A stretch of 64,000 nt of DNA, taken from NCBI GenBank assembly GCA_963786195.1, contig CAWAYH010000012.1:62001-126000 (forward strand). Direction: 5' to 3'. Each line of letters starts with the position of its first letter. The first letter of the stretch is position 1. The stretch comes from CAWAYH01 sp963786195. Lineage in GTDB: Bacteria; Acidobacteriota; Vicinamibacteria; Vicinamibacterales; 2-12-FULL-66-21. Position numbers and translations under genes: made by a program. Shown here piece after piece: positions 37,381 to 50,354 of the stretch. The notes beneath the pieces are model-generated. The model was not told the DNA's origin. It did not search any database and worked only from the letters and a program-made list of their open reading frames with translations.

Positions 37381-38262
37381 CTAGACGAGCACGCGCTTCG
37401 TCAGCTCCGCCGCGCGCCGGCGGTACGCCTCGAGCAGCCTGAGCGTGATCGGCCCGGGACGACCGGCGCCGATCACCCGGTCGTCGATGCGCACGACCGG
37501 GCTGAGCTCCCGCGTCGTGCTCGTGAGGAACGCCTCGTCGGCCGTTTCGAGGTCCTTCGGAAAGAGGGTCTCGTCGCGGACCGGCACGCCGATCTCCCGA
37601 CCGAGCTCGAACATGAACGCGCGCGTCACACCTTCGAGGAGCCCGGAGTCCGATGTCGGCGTCAGCGCGGCGCCGCCGCGGACGAGAAAGAAATTCGACT
37701 GGGCGCACTCCGACAGCTCGCCGCGGTAGTTGCACATCAGGCTCTCTTCGCTGCCGCGACGGTGCGCCTCCTGCATCGCGAGGGCGTTGTTGAGGAGGTT
37801 GTTCGCCTTGATGATCGGATTCACCGACCCCGGGTGATTCCGCAGGACCTGCACGAGCGAAATCCTGATGCCCTCGTCGAACACCCGCGCGGGCGGTTCT
37901 TCGAAAGGCTTCACGATGATGACCAGCGACGGTGTCGGCGTCGCCTTCACGTCGTAGGTGAGCTCGCCCACGCCACGGGTCAACAGGATGCGGATGTACG
38001 CTTCGCGCAGCTCGCCGGCGGCAGCGATGGTCTCGTCGATCCACCGCCGCAGCGTGCCGTCGTCGAACGGCACGTCGATGTGCAGCCGTTCTGCCGAGGC
38101 GCGAAGACGATGAATGTGGCGATCGAAAAGAAACGGAACCCGGTTGTAGGTCCGGATGGTCTCGTAAACGCCCTCGCCGTAGAGAAACCCGTGATCGTAG
38201 ACGGGGACCACCGCCTCGCTGGCCGGTGTGATCGTCCCGTTGACGTAGACCGCTCCGCGCAT
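37381..38262 (-). CDS. Class IV PLP aminotransferase (branched-chain or D-amino-acid type)
   Basis: 293 residues. Fold-type IV markers: VYDHGFLYGEGVYETIRTYN, HIHRLRASAERL, the PLP lysine in NPIIKANNLLNNALAMQEAH, the phosphate loop ESLMCNYRGELSECAQSNFF and LLEGVTRAF, and AFLTSTTREL. The group includes IlvE, D-amino-acid aminotransferase and PabC; substrate cannot be fixed by eye. The start at 38262 is preceded on its own strand by a tandem AGGAGTT array supplying the ribosome-binding site. Confidence 0.87.
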   Translation of the reverse strand: MRGAVYVNGTITPASEAVVPVYDHGFLYGEGVYETIRTYNRVPFLFDRHIHRLRASAERLHIDVPFDDGTLRRWIDETIAAAGELREAYIRILLTRGVGELTYDVKATPTPSLVIIVKPFEEPPARVFDEGIRISLVQVLRNHPGSVNPIIKANNLLNNALAMQEAHRRGSEESLMCNYRGELSECAQSNFFLVRGGAALTPTSDSGLLEGVTRAFMFELGREIGVPVRDETLFPKDLETADEAFLTSTTRELSPVVRIDDRVIGAGRPGPITLRLLEAYRRRAAELTKRVLV

Positions 38263-38267
38263 CTCCC

Positions 38268-38302
38268 AACTCCTGACTCCTAACTCCTAACTCCTTGCTC
38301 CT
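38268..38302 (-). repeat. Five-unit heptad array made of Shine-Dalgarno cores
   Basis: On the minus strand: AGGAGCA, AGGAGTT, AGGAGTT, AGGAGTC, AGGAGTT, then GGGAG and the ATG of the aminotransferase. Every 7-bp unit contains AGGAG. The unit nearest the start has a 7-nt spacer. Confidence 0.92.
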
Positions 38303-38345
38303 AGTTTGACCGCAGTCTAGCACACGCGGTACGCTCGACCGGCCG

Positions 38346-39923
38346 ATGCGGGTACTCAACACCGACCAGATGCGCGAAGCGGACCGGCGGACGATCGAGG
38401 AGATCGGGATTCCGTCGATCGTGCTGATGGAGAACGCCGGACGTCAGGCGGTCGCCGCGATGGAGGCGGCGTTCGACGACCTGCCCACGAGCCACGTTGC
38501 GGTCGTGTGCGGCCGCGGGAACAACGGTGGCGACGGCTTCGTCGTCGCGCGGACGCTGCTTCAGCGCGGGGTCGACACCGCGGTCTTCCTGCTCGGGAGC
38601 GTCGCTGACGTGCGCGGAGATGCGCGCGTCAACCTCGAGGTACTCGGGCGCATCGGCGTGACCGTGGTCGAGATTACGAACGCCCAGGAATGGGAGCTGC
38701 ACTTCAGCGAGCTCTCGGAATGCGACGTCGTCGTGGACGCCATTCTCGGGACGGGATTCCGCGGCCGGCTCACGGGCCTGCTCGAGACCGTCGTCGCCGA
38801 TTTGAACGGGCTTGGCGTGCCGATCGTCGCGATCGATCTGCCCACGGGCGTGTCCGCGGACAGCGCCGTCCTCGAGGGCCCCGCCGTCGAAGCGTCGATG
38901 ACGGTGACGCTGGCGGCGCCGAAGGTTCCGCTCGTCCTGCCGCCCGCCGATTCCCACGCCGGCGATCTGGTCATTGCCGACATCGGCATCCCGCTGCCGA
39001 TCATCGACGAGCTCGAGGGTCCCCATCTCGAGCTGCTGACGCGCGAACGGATGCGCGAGATCGTCCCGGTGCGCGTGGCCGACTCGCACAAGGGTGACTT
39101 CGGCCGCGTCCTTATCGTCGCCGGGTCGATGGGCCGGACGGGCGCGGCGCATCTCGCGGCGCTTGGCGCCCTGCGATCGGGCGCGGGGCTCGTGACCGTC
39201 GCCACACCGCGTTCGTGCGTGCCAATCCTTGCCGCGATGGGCGCGGAGTACATGACGGAACCGCTGGAGGAAACCGCGTCGGGGACGGTGGACTTCGGCG
39301 CGATCGACCGCGTGCTGGAGATCAAGGCCGACGTCATGGCCATCGGACCGGGACTGGGTCAGGCGCCCGGAACGTCGGCGTTCGTGCAGGTGCTCGTCGA
39401 GCGTGCGGGGGTGCCGCTCGTCCTCGACGCCGACGCCCTGAATGCGTTTGGCGGCGATCCCGATCGTCTGGTGGGCCGCGACGAGGTGGGCGTGATCATC
39501 ACCCCGCACCCCGGCGAGATGGCGCGGCTGATGAACACGACCATCGAAGCCGTTCAACACGACCGCGTGCAGTCCGCGCGCGAATTCGCCGGGTCGCACA
39601 AGCTACACGTCGTCCTCAAGGGACATCGAACCGTCGTCGCCGCGCCGGACGGCCGGACGTTCATCAACCTGACCGGCAACCCGGGCATGGCGACCGGCGG
39701 AACGGGCGATCTGCTCACCGGGATGATCGCCGCGTGGTTCGCGCAGCTGCTGGACGTCGAGGCGGCGTGCAAACTGGCCGTCTATCTCCACGGCACCGCC
39801 GGCGACCTTGCCGAGGCCGATGAAGGGGAAGTGGCGCTCGTCGCGGGCGACATCGCCACGCGCCTCGGCGATGCCGTGCTCGAGCTGACCGCGCGTCGTC
39901 GCAAGCCGCCACCGGAATCTTGA
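38346..39923 (+). CDS. nnr: Bifunctional NAD(P)H-hydrate epimerase / ADP-dependent dehydratase
   Basis: Repairs damaged hydrated NAD(P)H. 525 residues. The N-terminal YjeF_N epimerase domain (residues 1-220) shows MRVLNTDQMREADRRTIEE, CGRGNNGGDGFVVARTL and DAILGTGFRG. The C-terminal ribokinase-like dehydratase domain (about 230-515) shows SHKGDFGRVLIVAGSMGRTG, AIGPGLG, ITPHPGEMARL and NPGMATGGTGDLLTGMIAAW. Its stop overlaps the tsaE start by 4 bp; this nnr-tsaE adjacency is common. Confidence 0.95.
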   Translation: MRVLNTDQMREADRRTIEEIGIPSIVLMENAGRQAVAAMEAAFDDLPTSHVAVVCGRGNNGGDGFVVARTLLQRGVDTAVFLLGSVADVRGDARVNLEVLGRIGVTVVEITNAQEWELHFSELSECDVVVDAILGTGFRGRLTGLLETVVADLNGLGVPIVAIDLPTGVSADSAVLEGPAVEASMTVTLAAPKVPLVLPPADSHAGDLVIADIGIPLPIIDELEGPHLELLTRERMREIVPVRVADSHKGDFGRVLIVAGSMGRTGAAHLAALGALRSGAGLVTVATPRSCVPILAAMGAEYMTEPLEETASGTVDFGAIDRVLEIKADVMAIGPGLGQAPGTSAFVQVLVERAGVPLVLDADALNAFGGDPDRLVGRDEVGVIITPHPGEMARLMNTTIEAVQHDRVQSAREFAGSHKLHVVLKGHRTVVAAPDGRTFINLTGNPGMATGGTGDLLTGMIAAWFAQLLDVEAACKLAVYLHGTAGDLAEADEGEVALVAGDIATRLGDAVLELTARRRKPPPES

Positions 39924-40348
39924 CCGAGACCCTGCTGGAGACCGCGACGGAGGAGGAGACGTCAGCCGCCGGCGAACGCCTCGCGCGATCGTTGTCGGCG
40001 GGCCATCTCGTGCTGCTCTACGGCGAGCTGGGCGCAGGGAAGACCGCGTTCGTCCGCGGGCTCGCGCGCGGCCTCGGCGCGTCGCAGGCCGAGGTGTCGA
40101 GCCCGACGTTCACGCTCGTTCAGGAGTACGACACCCCGCGTATGAAGCTGTTTCACGTCGATTTGTACCGGCTCGAGCCGATCGAGGTGGACGACCTCGG
40201 ACTCGAGGAACTCGTCGAGTCGGGGGGCATCGTCGCGATCGAGTGGGCGGAGAGATGGAAGCGGCGCCCGGCGGACTCGATCGAGGTGACGATCGAGGAT
40301 CTCGGCACTGATCGCCGCCGGATCCGAATCAGGAACGAAGCACTCTGA
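39920..40348 (+). CDS. tsaE: tRNA threonylcarbamoyladenosine biosynthesis ATPase TsaE
   Basis: 142-residue P-loop protein needed, with TsaB and TsaD, for t6A37 modification of ANN-decoding tRNAs. Walker A GELGAGKTAFVRGLARGLG, then SSPTFTLVQEYDTPRMKLFH, DLYRLEPIEVDDLGLEEL and IEWAERW. The start TTG 39920 overlaps the nnr stop. A short tandem repeat begins at its stop codon. Confidence 0.94.
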   Translation: MTETLLETATEEETSAAGERLARSLSAGHLVLLYGELGAGKTAFVRGLARGLGASQAEVSSPTFTLVQEYDTPRMKLFHVDLYRLEPIEVDDLGLEELVESGGIVAIEWAERWKRRPADSIEVTIEDLGTDRRRIRIRNEAL

Positions 40349-40371
40349 GCACCTTCAGCACCTCAGCACCT
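40346..40371. repeat. Short tandem repeat starting at the tsaE stop codon
   Basis: Three TCAGCACC-like units (TGAGCACC, then TCAGCACC twice) with one extra T; the first unit contains the TGA stop of tsaE. It fills the gap to the convergent guaB stop. The same core, AGCACCTTCAGCACC, occurs in the larC linker near 2200-2240. Confidence 0.75.
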
Positions 40372-41896
40372 ATTCGACCCGGTAGTTCGGCGCTTCCTTC
40401 GTGATGATGACGTCGTGGACGTGGCCTTCACGCAGGCCCGCCGGGCTGACGCGGATCAGCCTGGCTTCGCGCTGGAGCGTGGGGATGTCGGGGCAGCCGC
40501 AGTACCCCATGCCGGCGCGGAGTCCGCCGGTCAACTGATGGATCATGGCGGCGACGCTGCCTTTGTGGGCGACGCGTCCCTCGATGCCTTCCGGCACGAG
40601 CTTGTCGCCTGCTTCCGGATTGGCGTCGAGATCGAATTCGTCCTGGAAGTAGCGGTCGCGGCTTCCGCGACGCATGGCGGCCATGGAGCCCATCCCGCGG
40701 TATTCCTTGAAGCTCCGGCCCTGATACAGGATCATCTCGCCCGGGCTCTCGTCGGTTCCGGCAAACAGGCTGCCGATCATCACGGTGCTGGCGCCGACGG
40801 CAATCGCCTTCGTGATGTCGCCCGAGTAGCGGATGCCGCCGTCCGCGATCACGGGAACCTTGTGCGGCGCGGCCGCCCGGGCGCAGTCGGCGATCGCCGT
40901 GACCATCGGGACGCCGATCCCGGCGACCACGCGCGTCGTGCAGATGGACCCCGCGCCGATGCCCACCTTGACGGCGTCCACGCCGAGGCCGATCAACGCC
41001 TCGGTGGCGTCCGCGGTTGCGACGTTGCCCGCCACCAGATCGACGTCGGCGAACTTGCGCCGGACCTGCCTGACCATGTCGAGCACGCTCTGGGAGTGTC
41101 CGTGCGCGGTGTCGATGACCAGCACGTCCACGTGCGCCGCGACGAGGGCCTCGGCCCGCTCCAGCGCATCGCGCCCGACGCCGACGGCCGCCCCGGCACG
41201 CAGACGGCCGAGGCTGTCCTTGCACGCGTGCGGGTATTTGATCATCTTCTGGATGTCTTTGACCGTGATCAGCCCCTTGAGCATGAAGCGGTCATCGACC
41301 ACCAGCAGTTTTTCGACCTTGTGCCGATGCAGAAACGCGCGAGCCTGTTCGAGCGTCGTGCCCACCGGCACCGTGAACAGCGGATCGCGCGTCATGATCT
41401 CGGAGATCGGCCGATCGAGGTTGGTCTCGAAGCGCAGATCGCGGTTCGTGAGGATGCCGACCAGCCGCCCTTCTTTGCTGCCGTCCTGCGTGATGGGCAC
41501 GCCGGAGATCCGGTATTTCTTCATCAGCTCGAGAGCCTGATAGATCCGGTTTTCCGGAGAGAGGGTGATCGGGTTGACGATCATGCCGCTCTCGGAGCGC
41601 TTCACGCGGTCGACCTCGGACGCCTGTTCCTCGATTGACAGGTTCTTGTGGATGACGCCGATGCCGCCCTGCTGGGCCATGGCAATCGCCAGTCGGGACT
41701 CCGTCACCGTGTCCATCGCGGCGCTGAGGAGCGGCACGTTGACGCGAATGCGGCGCGTCATCCACGCGGCCACGTCCACGTCATTCGGCACCACCTTCGA
41801 GTGCCGCGGCACGAGCAGCACGTCGTCGAAGGTGAGCGCCGTCGACAGGCCGATTGAGATCTGGTCGGTGTTCAGAACGTCCGTGCGTGTTTCCAT
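40370..41896 (-). CDS. guaB: IMP dehydrogenase
   Basis: Committed step of GMP synthesis (IMP to XMP). 508 residues from ATG 41896 (METRTDVLNTDQISIGL). Landmarks: LTFDDVLLVPRHSKVVPNDV, PLLSAAMDTVTESRLAIAMA, a CBS pair at about residues 95-220 (MKKYRISGVPI, IMTRDPLFTV), the catalytic cysteine loop GIGAGSICTTRVVAGIGVP, ADGGIRYSGDITKA and the flap EYRGMGSMAAM. The frame is open upstream to 42022, but those residues are not GuaB-like. It lies 22 bp downstream of secA on the same strand. Confidence 0.97.
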   Translation of the reverse strand: METRTDVLNTDQISIGLSTALTFDDVLLVPRHSKVVPNDVDVAAWMTRRIRVNVPLLSAAMDTVTESRLAIAMAQQGGIGVIHKNLSIEEQASEVDRVKRSESGMIVNPITLSPENRIYQALELMKKYRISGVPITQDGSKEGRLVGILTNRDLRFETNLDRPISEIMTRDPLFTVPVGTTLEQARAFLHRHKVEKLLVVDDRFMLKGLITVKDIQKMIKYPHACKDSLGRLRAGAAVGVGRDALERAEALVAAHVDVLVIDTAHGHSQSVLDMVRQVRRKFADVDLVAGNVATADATEALIGLGVDAVKVGIGAGSICTTRVVAGIGVPMVTAIADCARAAAPHKVPVIADGGIRYSGDITKAIAVGASTVMIGSLFAGTDESPGEMILYQGRSFKEYRGMGSMAAMRRGSRDRYFQDEFDLDANPEAGDKLVPEGIEGRVAHKGSVAAMIHQLTGGLRAGMGYCGCPDIPTLQREARLIRVSPAGLREGHVHDVIITKEAPNYRVE

Positions 41897-41918
41897 CTGG
41901 TTGGACTCGACTCCGGTC

Positions 41919-44831
<2,913 letters not shown>

Positions 44832-45006
44832 GCCGCGGGGATCCGCCAAGTCGTCACGGGTTGCGCCAGTGCACCTAGGCGACACCCGAAACTGTCAGCG
44901 TATCAATTGATTCTACGGGACGCCTGGCGACAGGTCAACTTCCGGACCCCTCCGGCTGCGTGCCCCGCCGCAAGCGTTCACACCAGAGTTACGTGACTCT
45001 TCTACG

Positions 45007-45779
45007 ATGACGACCGTGTTCAAGCGCATCGTGTCGGCCACACTGGCCGCGGCGTCGATTGGCTGCAGCCGGGGCGCTCCGCCGGCGGCTGCAACTGCTG
45101 ACGGTGGCGCCGGGGTCATGATCCAGGAGGCGTTCCTGACACAGGCCGTGTCGGACCAGAACGTGGACTCGCTCGCCGTGTGGCGGCGGGGCAGTCCGGC
45201 GCTGGTGATGGCAACCGCCAAGACAGGCAACACACTCTTCGTATACGACGCGGCAACCGGTCAGTTCCTCCGCCGGATTGGAACGAGTGGTGTCGATCCT
45301 GGACAGTTCAGGCGGCCCAACGGCATCCTCGTGCTCGACGACTACGCGTTCATCGTCGAGCAGGACAACCGTCGCGTGCAGGTCGTCCGCCTGCCGGATG
45401 GTGCGTCCGTGCTGGTGTTCGGGAGCGATCTCCTGCGGCGCCCCTACGGAATCGCCGGTTACGCGGAGCCGGACGGCTACGTGCTGTTCATCAACGACAA
45501 CTACGAGACGCCGGCAGGTGGATTGCCACCGATCAGAACGATCGGGCTACGCGGAATGTCTTTCACGTCTTCGAGCGCCGGACGCTGAAGCACCGGGGAT
45601 CGTTTCGCGGCGCGACGACCCACACGACGGATGGCGTGGCAGTGACGCCCGGAACGCTGGAAGGTGGAGCGTTCTACGCGCTGCACAACGACGAGCAGGT
45701 GTCGGCGTTTGCGTGGAGCGCGATTGAGAAAGCGCTGTCGCTGGAGGTCTGCCGGGAAGGCGTTAGCGCGGTCCCATGA
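45007..45779 (+). CDS. Beta-propeller (NHL/phytase-like) lipoprotein, frameshifted
   Basis: ATG 45007 gives FKRIVSATLAAASIGCSRGA with a lipobox at Cys20. The propeller-like repeats are VDSLAVWRRGSPALVMATAK, LFVYDAATGQFLRRIGTSGV, PNGILVLDDYAFIVEQDNRR and YGIAGYAEPDGYVLFINDNY. After GGLPPIRTI (about 45545) the sense continues one frame over: NVFHVFERRTLKHRGSFRGA, TTDGVAVTPGTLEGGAFYAL, ending at TGA 45777-45779. It resembles secreted phytase-like/NHL proteins. The 3' end overlaps the convergent M23 gene by 17 bp. Confidence 0.78.
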
Positions 45780-46727
45780 GGCTCATGGGGTTGGTCAGCT
45801 TGTCGTTGACCCAGACCTCGTAGTGCAGGTGCGAGCTGGTCGACCGGCCTGTCGAACCAACGTAGCCGATGACGCCTCCGCGGTTGATCTGCTGCCCGTC
45901 CCTCACGCCAAGGCGCGACAAGTGGCCGTACTTGGTGACGATTCCAAAGCCGTGGTCGATGACCACGAGGTTGCCGTAGCTGCCGCTCCACGACGCGTTC
46001 GTGATGCTGCCGCTCGCCGCGGCGAACACCGGCTCGCCGTAGCTGGCGGAAATGTCGAGGCCAGGGTGGAAATCCCGGGTGCCCGTGAAGGGGTCGCGAC
46101 GGTTCCCGAAGTACGACGTGAGCCAGCCGGCGACGGGCCAGATCGACGGCGTCGCTTCAGCCAGCGATCGGCGCCGCTCGACGCCATAGCGTACCGTGTC
46201 GAGGCGGGCTTCGATCGCCCCCAGTAGATCCGACATCACGCGGAATGCGGCGTCGCCCGGTCCGAGCGCGGTTCCAAGAACCGCGCTGGCCGACACGCCG
46301 GAGCCACCCATCGCGCGCGAGCGCACGGCGGCCGGAAGCTTTTCCATGGCGCGGCTGGCGGCCGGATCGACTGCCGCGCGCCGATTTCGTCGACGGCCTC
46401 CTGCAGCGCCGCGATCTGCTGCGCGAGCTGTCCGGTAGCTGCGCGGTAACTCTCGTTTTCAACGGTCAGCGTCGCGTTCTGCGCGGTGAGGTCGTCGAGC
46501 GCCGCGCGGGCGCTCCAGCGCGCACCGAGTCCGATGAGGATCGGCAGGGTCAACGCGGTCGCAATGGCCGCAGCCGTCGGCAACAGCGGCACTGTAAAGC
46601 GCCGCATCACGCCGGTCGACCGATCGGCGATCACGATAGAGTAACGCCTGGATGCCAACTCGCTCCCCGCGCGCGCCCCGGCCGGGGCCGCGAAATATGG
46701 TTGGTGAAGAACGGGGAACTCTACCAT
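45763..46727 (-). CDS. M23 (LytM-type) peptidoglycan endopeptidase or activator, frameshifted
   Basis: The N-terminal part (start 46727) has a transmembrane anchor (VPLLPTAAAIATALTLPILI) and a coiled coil (ALDDLTAQNATLTVENESYR, LAQQIAALQEAVDEIGARQS). An indel near 46350 moves the frame; downstream MSDLLGAIEARLDTVRYGVE leads to the M23 domain: YFGNRRDPFTGTRDFHPGLD with the first zinc His/Asp, then VIDHGFGIVTKYGHLSRLGV and SSHLHYEVWVN with the distal histidines. The catalytic residues look complete, so it may be a cell-wall hydrolase if the frame is real. Confidence 0.82.
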
Positions 46728-46762
46728 AGCCCTTGCACCCGGGGGAAGAAAAAGCCTACGGC

Positions 46763-48270
46763 TCAGTCGCCTCGATATTGCAGGGCCTCCCCAAGATGTG
46801 ATGGGGCGAGCCGCTCGGCGCCGGCCAGATCGGCGATCGTCCGCGCCACGCGGAGCACGCGATCGTAGCCGCGCGCGCTGAGCGCCAGCCGTGTGAGCGC
46901 CCGCGCCATCAGCCGCTGCGCATCTCGGTCGAGGCTCGTGCGAGCGCGCAGCGCGCGGCCGTTGAGCCTGGCGTTCAGGCGACCGTCACGCTCGAGCTGA
47001 CGGGCGCGCGCGCCGACGACGCGGGCACGGATGTCGGCCGAGCACTCGCCGGGTTGCGCGTCCTGCAGATCACGAGCCGGTACGCCGGCGACGTTGACGG
47101 TCAAATCCAGCCGATCGCGGAGCGGGCCCGACAAACGCGACGCGTACCGTGCGACCTGCGGCGGCGCGCACCGGCAGGCACGTACGGCGTCGCCGAGGTA
47201 TCCGCACGGGCACGGATTCATCGCCCCAATCAGCATGAAGCGGGCGGGGAAGACCACGGTGCGCGCGGCTCTCGCGATGCGCACGCATCCTTCTTCGAGC
47301 GGCTGCCGCAGGACCTCGAGCACGTGCCGGCTGAATTCCGGCATCTCGTCGAGAAACAGCACGCCGTGATGCGCGAGGCTGATCTCGCCGGGCCGCGGAA
47401 ACGACCCGCCCCCGACGAGCGCCACATCCGAAATCGTGTGATGCGGCGCGCGGAATGGACGCTCGGCCAGCAGACGCGTAGCCGGGAGCCAGCAGGCCCG
47501 CGACGGAGTGGATCGAGGTCGCCTCCAGCGCTTCGTCGAAGGTCAGCGCCGGCAGGATCGGCCAGTCGCCTCGCCATCATGGTCTTGCCCGCGCCGGGCG
47601 GGCCGATCATCAGCACGTTGTGGCCGCCGGCTGCCGCAATCTCCAGCGCGCGTCGCGCCATGGCCTGGCCATGGACGTCCGCGAAATCACCGTCGACTCC
47701 GGCAGGAGCGGAGGGGTGCACAGGCGTGACCGGTCCCGCCGCCGCACGAAAGGCGACGGGGTCGTTCAACGCGGCGACCGCCTCGCTCAGCGATCGAACC
47801 GGATAGAGTTCCAGGCCTTCGACGACAGCCGCTTCGCCGCTGTTTGGATGGGGAAGGAGCAGTCCTCGATAGCGATCGCGCCGCGCTGCCGCGGCAATCG
47901 GCAGTACGCCGCGCGCGGCCTGAATGCCGCCGTCGAGCGACAGCTCGCCGAGCAGGAGATGTCGCCGATGTCGCGACGCTTGACGACGACCGGCGGCCGC
48001 CAGCACGCCAAGCGCGATCGGCAGATCGAAGACAGAACCGGCCTTGCGGATGTCTGCCGGCGCGAGATTCACGGTAATGCGATGGGGCGGGAACTCGAAC
48101 CCCGAATTCCGTGATCGCGCTGCGCACGCGGTCGCGGCTCTCGCGGACGCTCGTATCCGGGCAGTCCGACCATCGGGAATGCCGGGCAGGCCGAACGAGA
48201 CGTCGACCTCGACCTGCACCGAACAGGCTTCGATGCCGAAGACCGCCGCGGTGCGCACGCAGGCAAGCAC
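46763..48270 (-). pseudogene. comM: ComM/YifB-type AAA+ (Mg-chelatase-like) helicase gene, multiple frameshifts
   Basis: The start at 48270 (MLACVRTAAVFGIEACSVQV) and Lon-like N-domain fit ComM, a branch-migration helicase for natural transformation. The pieces alternate among frames: VEVDVSFGLPGIP, then SVRESRDRVRSAI in another frame near 48140, then SGFEFPPHRITVNLAPADIR, Walker A MIGPPGAGKTMMARRL, a break near 47570, another before 47425, then GGGSFPRPGEISLAHHGVLF, LDEMPEF, MLIGAMNPCPCG and ARGYDRVLRVARTIADL. At least four indels in 1.5 kb. Either decayed or badly sequenced; the function would be lost as written. Confidence 0.85.
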
Positions 48271-48411
48271 GCACGTCTGCCTGCAAGATTGGAGTCCAGG
48301 AGATTTCCTTGAAGAACCGTGAGCAGCGCGGCGTCAGGTACGTGGTAAATGCATCGCCGCGCGCGAGCGCGGCGCGCAGATCCTGCCACGTGCTGAGATC
48401 GAGGGTTCCTG

Positions 48412-50180
48412 TTACCTCGCCGCCGACTGAATCTTCAGCCGCGTACCGGGTGTGATGCGGCTGGTGCTCAGGCGATTCAGGCTCTTGATCTTGTCGACGG
48501 TCGTGTCGAACAGCTGCGCGATCCCGAAGAGCGTGTCACCGCGCTTGACTCGATAAGTGACGGTGCGCACGGGCCGTGGCTCGTCGTCATCCTGTCGCCG
48601 CCCTGTCTGCTGCCGCCGCCGCGAGGGGCGCGGAGCCGGCGATCGCCCGCGACGCGACCTCCGCCGGTGCCGCCGGTTTCGTGTTCGTCGCGAGGAGCGT
48701 CGCCGGCGCGCGCGGAATCACGAGCTACTGTCCGACCCGGACCCTGGACTTGATGGTGAGATTGTTGGCCTCGAGCCAGATCGACGCGGCTCACCCTGAG
48801 CTTCCTGGCAATCGTCTGGAGCGTTTCACCTTTCTTGACCGTGTACCAGTTCAGGGCCGCGAGCTCGGTCGGCGACGCCGATGCCAGTCGTGTCGAGAAC
48901 AGGGACAGCGGTCCCTACCGGGACCTTCAGCTCGTACTCGGATACTTCAACGGCGTCGTCCAGCGGCGCAGTTCCGGGTTGAGGGCCTGGATATCGTCGA
49001 TGCTGCGGCCCGTCCACTCCGCGACCCTTCGCAAGTCGATGGCGCGGGGCACCGTGACCTTTTCGTAGGCCGACAGGTCCTTCCGAGACGATCTCGAATC
49101 CATACTGCGCGGGATTCTTCGCGACGATGATCGCGGCGAGAATGAGCGGCACGTATTCGCGCGTTTCGCGCGGCAGGAAGCGCGAGCTCTCCGCCAGGTC
49201 CCAGAAGTCCGTGCGGCCCGATCGTTTCATCGCGCGCTGGACCCGGCCGAGCCCGCCGTTGTAGGCCGCGAGGACGAGGTGCCAGTCGCCATCGAAGAGG
49301 CCGTGAAGCGTCTTGAGGTACTTGGCCGCCGCCAGCGTCGCCTTCTCAGGATCGGATCGTTCGTCGATGTACCAGTCGCTCTTCAATCCCTGTTCGGTGG
49401 CCGTTGCCTTCATGAATTGCCACGGCCCCTTGGCGCTGGCTTTGCGACAGGGCGTTCGTCTTGAAGCCGCTCTCGATCACGGGGATGTACGCGAGATCGA
49501 GCGGAAGGCCCTCTGCCCGGAAAACGTTCTGAATCATGGGCAGGTATCTCGTCCCGCGCGTCAGGCTCTCCTGGATGTAATCGCGAAGACGGCCCTGGAA
49601 GAGCTCGACGTACGCGAGCACCCGTTCGTTCTGCGGGATCGGCACGTCGTGTTCGGTCGACGCGAGGTCGGCCTTGACGGTTTCCTCGGTCTCGGGCGCA
49701 GCCGCCGGTTTCGGGAACGTGGCGATCTTCAGCAGTTCGTCGATCGACGCTGGTTCGGACTTCTTTTCCGCGAAGCCGTCACCCTGCGCGAGCGCGGTGA
49801 CCTCGAACGCGTTGATGCGGTCGATGAGCCGATCGAAGTGCTCCCGCATCCGCGTATCGCTTCGGGCGCCGTACGGCGACTCGAGCAGAACGTCAACCGC
49901 GCGATCGAATTCGATCTTGGCGCGGTCGAGGTGACCCAGCTTCAGCTCACGCTCGCCAGCCTCGAAGTGGCGTTGCGACGTGGCGATCAGCGCGGTCACC
50001 GGGTCTGGCACCGGGACCGGGGTCGGCGCGGGCACGGCCGGTGCCGGCTTGGAAGCCGGTGGAGGCGCTGCCGGGACCTGCGGTTTTACGTGCGACCCGC
50101 ACGCGCCGACAAAAGTTGTGAGGGTGACAATGAAGAGTCCGGCGACCGCCAAACCTGGCGGCCAGGCACGACGACATCAT
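48412..50180 (-). pseudogene. MltD-like membrane-bound lytic transglycosylase with LysM domains, multiple frameshifts
   Basis: The likely start, ATG near 50180 (MMSSCLAAR), lies one frame from the lipoprotein signal LFIVTLTTFVGACGSH (TTG 50152 is the in-frame alternative). An ordered domain set follows: a Pro/Ala stalk, the DUF-type RDYIQESLTRGTRYLPMIQN, the catalytic glutamate in AYIPVIESGFKTNALS, a frame break near 49440, MKATATEQGLKSDWYIDERS, VLAAYNGGLGRVQRAMKRSG, another break near 49080, then two LysM modules in a further frame (KKGETLQTIARKLRVSRVDL; GDTLFGIAQLF), ending at 48412. At least four indels. Confidence 0.83.
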
Positions 50181-50244
50181 GCTGGGCGCTCCCGCGAGGG
50201 CGGCTTCACAAGATCTCCTGCTTGCCGTCCGCCCCGTTGAGGTC

Positions 50245-50261
50245 GCCCCCCGGCGGGGGGC
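50245..50261. repeat. Perfect GC hairpin in the mltD leader
   Basis: GCCCCCC-GGC-GGGGGGC, seven paired bases with a 3-nt loop. It lies about 65 nt upstream of the mltD start and 95 nt downstream of the candidate promoter, so it would be part of the mltD 5' untranslated region. Confidence 0.7.
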
Positions 50262-50354
50262 TCCCGTTTTCAGACCGCCGGGCCGTTACACATGCACCCG
50301 GCGCGTAGCTTATCCGCCGAAAAAGCGGAAACCCTGAGAACTGCTGGGGCATCA

